Source: Streptomyces sp. NBC_00239 (lineage in GTDB: Bacteria > Actinomycetota > Actinomycetes > Streptomycetales > Streptomycetaceae). Taken from it: a stretch of 64,000 bases of DNA. Below are positions 62,447-64,000 of the stretch, in pieces (the stretch's first letter is position 1; each line of letters begins with the position of its first letter). The stretch lies in NCBI RefSeq assembly GCF_036194065.1, contig NZ_CP108095.1, positions 8,447,477 to 8,511,476 of the forward strand. The letters run 5' to 3'. The position numbers and the translations under genes are program-made. The notes beneath the pieces were generated by a model. That model made no database searches. It was not told the DNA's origin and saw only the letters and a list, made by a program, of their open reading frames with translations.

Positions 62447-62593
62447 ATGGCGGACGAGCAAGAGGTTGAGGCCACCCCGGAGGAGGTTCCGGTGGAGAAG
62501 CCGACCCTGGTGGCGGGGACTCAGAGGCTGGAGACGAAGCAGATCACGGGGCAGGTCATCACGCACACGATCATTAAGCCCCTTCCGCGGTAG
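62447..62593 (+). CDS. 48-residue acidic small protein
   Basis: ATG 62447, preceded by GAGGGAGAG, opens a 48-residue peptide: MADEQEVEATPEEVPVEKPT then LVAGTQRLETKQITGQVITH and TIIKPLPR. The first 18 residues are strongly acidic and the rest is basic and Thr/Ile-rich. That layout is seen in some RiPP precursors, but no modification enzyme lies nearby, so this is only a possibility. It lies between two copies of the hairpin repeat. Confidence 0.55.
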   Translation: MADEQEVEATPEEVPVEKPTLVAGTQRLETKQITGQVITHTIIKPLPR

Positions 62594-62680
62594 TTCGCGG
62601 CGCAGCAGGTTGGAAGCGGAGCGGACGCCGTTCAGGCGGTCCGCTCCCACCGACCGCCAGTCGAGAGAAGCCCGCACCCC

Positions 62681-63002
62681 CTCCTACTGCTGCCAGCAGG
62701 GACCGCGGAGCGGGCCCTGGCCCTGGAGGCGGAGCCGGAAGGGCCCGGGTGGGAGCGAAGCGGACACCCCGAACAGGCCGCAGGCCTGGACCCCGTGAAA
62801 CGGGGTCACCTCCCGCTGGGCCCGCGAAGCGGGCCCAGCCCGGGTGGAGCGCAGCGGAGCCGGAGCTAGTTCGGAGCGAAGCGCAGGACTCCGGCCCGAA
62901 GGGCCGGCCATGGCTCGGAGCGAAGCGGAGAGCCAGGCACCGAAGGCGCCTCGGCCGAGCGCAGCGAGGCCGTTCAGTCCTGAGCGCGCAGCGCTCAGGT
63001 AC
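62681..63002. repeat. GNA-loop hairpin repeat, copy 1
   Basis: About 320 bases made almost wholly of short palindromes with three-base loops (GAA, GCA or GGA). They include GCTGGGCCCGC GAA and its 11-bp complement (62815-62839), CCGT GAA ACGG, GGCCC GAA GGGCC, and CCTGAGCGC GCA GCGCTCAGG near the end. It is a direct, imperfect repeat of 63655-64000; the two share their order of modules and a final stretch of about 50 bases that is essentially identical. No gene is contained. Confidence 0.85.
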
Positions 63003-63165
63003 CCGCCTGATGTGCTACCAGCCGGGCCCGCTTCAAGCAGGCCCGGTGGTGAAACGGGAGGTTGAAGGGGCCCGCCAGGAGAACTGTGGGGCTTGTCGTG
63101 TCAGGAGAAGCCCGTGTGCCGTTTAAGGGAGCAGCAGGGCCTGCGCAAGCTACCGGAAGCGCTGC

Positions 63166-63534
63166 TCAGGCACCGGAAGGGCCGAGGTTCAGTGTGCTCA
63201 GAGAAGGAACACCTTTCTGGATGTCTCCGATATCGAGGCCCTGGGAGAGGTCGGAGACGCTGCCGAGGGTGAAGGTGGGGGATGCCTTGGGCTGAGGGCT
63301 CCCCATGGGGTTGTTGTTCTCGAGGAACTTGTTGGCGACGTTGAGGACGGTTTTATCGAGGTTCGTGGCGTCGGCTCCCAGCGCTGGAAGCCCGTAGTTC
63401 TCGGGGTGTTCGGTGACGGCGTGCCTCACCTTTTCGTAAAGCTGTTTCTCGCTCAGGTCCGTGTCGGCATGGGCGGGGGAAGCGAGGGAAACGGCAGCGA
63501 CGGCAAGCGCGGCAGCACTGATGATCTTCTTCAT
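63166..63534 (-). CDS. Small secreted protein between two hairpin repeats
   Basis: This 122-residue protein starts at ATG 63534. It has a classic signal peptide (MKKIISAAALAVAAVSLASP, cleavage near AHA) and a mature part of about 99 residues: TDLSEKQLYEKVRHAVTEHP, ENYGLPALGADATNLDKTVL, NVANKFLENNNPMGSPQPKA. It then runs Ser/Gly/Leu-rich to LNLGPSGA. There are no cysteines. It has lower GC than most genes here and codons like AAG AAG ATC ATC at the start. Function unknown. No clear ribosome site precedes it. It is enclosed by about 0.3-kb direct repeats. Confidence 0.68.
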   Translation of the reverse strand: MKKIISAAALAVAAVSLASPAHADTDLSEKQLYEKVRHAVTEHPENYGLPALGADATNLDKTVLNVANKFLENNNPMGSPQPKASPTFTLGSVSDLSQGLDIGDIQKGVPSLSTLNLGPSGA

Positions 63535-63654
63535 AACCAAAGAAACGACATGCCTGTGGCGAGGACACGACCGCGATGTGACCGAGCCGGCCTGAACCTG
63601 CAACACCCGGAAGGGACGGTCTGCCGGGACCAAGCCGGCCCCAGGACAGAGCAA

Positions 63655-64000
63655 GCCGTCCCTTGTTGCCAGCTTGACCGCGCGGAGCGCGGTCAAGGCC
63701 TGGAGGCGAAGCCGTAAGGTCCCAGGGCGGGGGAGCGCAGCGGACCCGCCCAACGGGCCGAAGGCCCGGACCCCGTGAAACGGGGTCACCTCCCGCGCGC
63801 GCAGCGCGCGGGAGCCCCCGAGAGGACCGCGAAGCGGTCCTCTCGGGGGAAGCGAAGCGAAACCCGGGCCAGTCCGAAGCGAAGCGCAGGACCCCGGCCG
63901 AAGGCCGGCCATGGCTCGGAGCGAAGCGCAGAGCTGGGCCCGAAGGGCCCCGGCCGAGCGCAGCGAGGCCGTTCAGTCCTGAGCGCGCAGCGCTCAGGTA
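63655..64000. repeat. GNA-loop hairpin repeat, copy 2, runs to the window edge
   Basis: Dense perfect hairpins: CTTGACCGCGC GGA (11 bp, 63673-63697), TCCCGCGCGC GCA (10 bp, 63791-63813), CCCCCGAGAGGACCGC GAA (16 bp, 63815-63849) and CCTGAGCGC GCA (9 bp, 63978-63998). Module order equals copy 1, but several stems have different sequences that still pair. Such GNA-loop palindromes are typical of Streptomyces telomeric DNA. The array may continue past 64000. Confidence 0.85.

Noticed and set aside
61849..62475. 208-codon minus frame across the hairpin and the 77-residue gene
   Set aside because: Ser/Pro/Arg-rich shadow; the frame starting at 62092 has a ribosome site and better composition.
62600..64000. 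Calling the right edge a telomere outright
   Set aside because: The GNA-loop palindromes fit, but no terminal sequence end, tap/tpg genes or canonical end motif can be seen within 64000 bases, so I report it only as telomere-like.
1..64000. tRNA, rRNA and riboswitch genes
   Set aside because: I looked for cloverleaf-like acceptor ends and conserved loop sequences and for known riboswitch leaders and saw none that I could defend by eye.

Overview
The window is high-GC DNA with strongly GC-biased third codon positions, GTG/TTG starts and Streptomyces-type families (mycothiol-dependent isomerase, DUF397, DUF6233, IS701/IS5 remnants, Sec-secreted metallopeptidases and lectins). It is almost certainly a Streptomyces or close relative, from a chromosome-arm or subtelomeric accessory region: no core housekeeping gene is present, many genes are broken, and the right end runs into dense GNA-loop palindromes like those of Streptomyces telomeric DNA.

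Layout. 0-3 kb: partial membrane protein, DUF397 remnant, mycothiol-dependent isomerase-like gene, 7-bp tandem repeat, calcium-binding EF-hand protein, gene remnants. 3-10 kb: secreted FG-GAP protein, IS701 and caspase remnants, metallophosphoesterase, integrase-like fragment, secreted M15-like protein. 10-14 kb: an in-frame SEFIR-cytochrome P450 chimera, small genes typical of integrated elements (DUF6233 and others) and transposase scraps. 14-18 kb: three-gene molybdopterin dehydrogenase operon (2Fe-2S, FAD, Mo subunits). 18-21 kb: gene graveyard, a membrane protein, a secreted M15-like protein, a truncated bulb-type lectin. 21.3-25.8 kb: an apparent sulfur-acquisition locus with a divergent XRE-cupin regulator, an SsuCBA-like ABC transporter and an arylsulfotransferase-like protein. 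26.2-33.5 kb: one 2440-residue protein with several LamG domains, two coiled coils and a C-terminal region that may be membrane-active. 33.6-37 kb: a proteobacterial-type cold-shock protein, a Gly-rich RTX-like secreted protein and a frameshifted IS5 element. 37-48 kb: broken Ser/Thr kinase, ricin-like secreted protein, Imm49-like protein, GNAT, membrane-anchored beta-propeller and WD40 proteins. 48-55 kb: Nudix, DM13 gene with an internal amber codon, macrodomain protein, frameshifted ricin lectin and tripeptidyl-aminopeptidase-like gene, DUF2461. 55-59 kb: a secreted M4-M28 double metallopeptidase. 59-64 kb: LRR protein, small membrane protein, a bacterial fatty-acid-binding-protein homologue, small unknown genes, and about 0.3-kb direct repeats made of GNA-loop hairpins around a small secreted protein.

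Working units visible in the sequence are the molybdenum dehydrogenase operon (ATGA overlap between the first two genes), the sulfur locus (ATGA overlap of permease and ATPase; a perfect GTCAAT/ATTGAC palindrome between regulator and operon) and the Nudix pair (GTGA overlap). At least nine genes carry single frameshifts or a nonsense codon while remaining otherwise intact. That is either extensive recent gene decay or residual indel error in the assembly, and it affects how the broken genes should be read.
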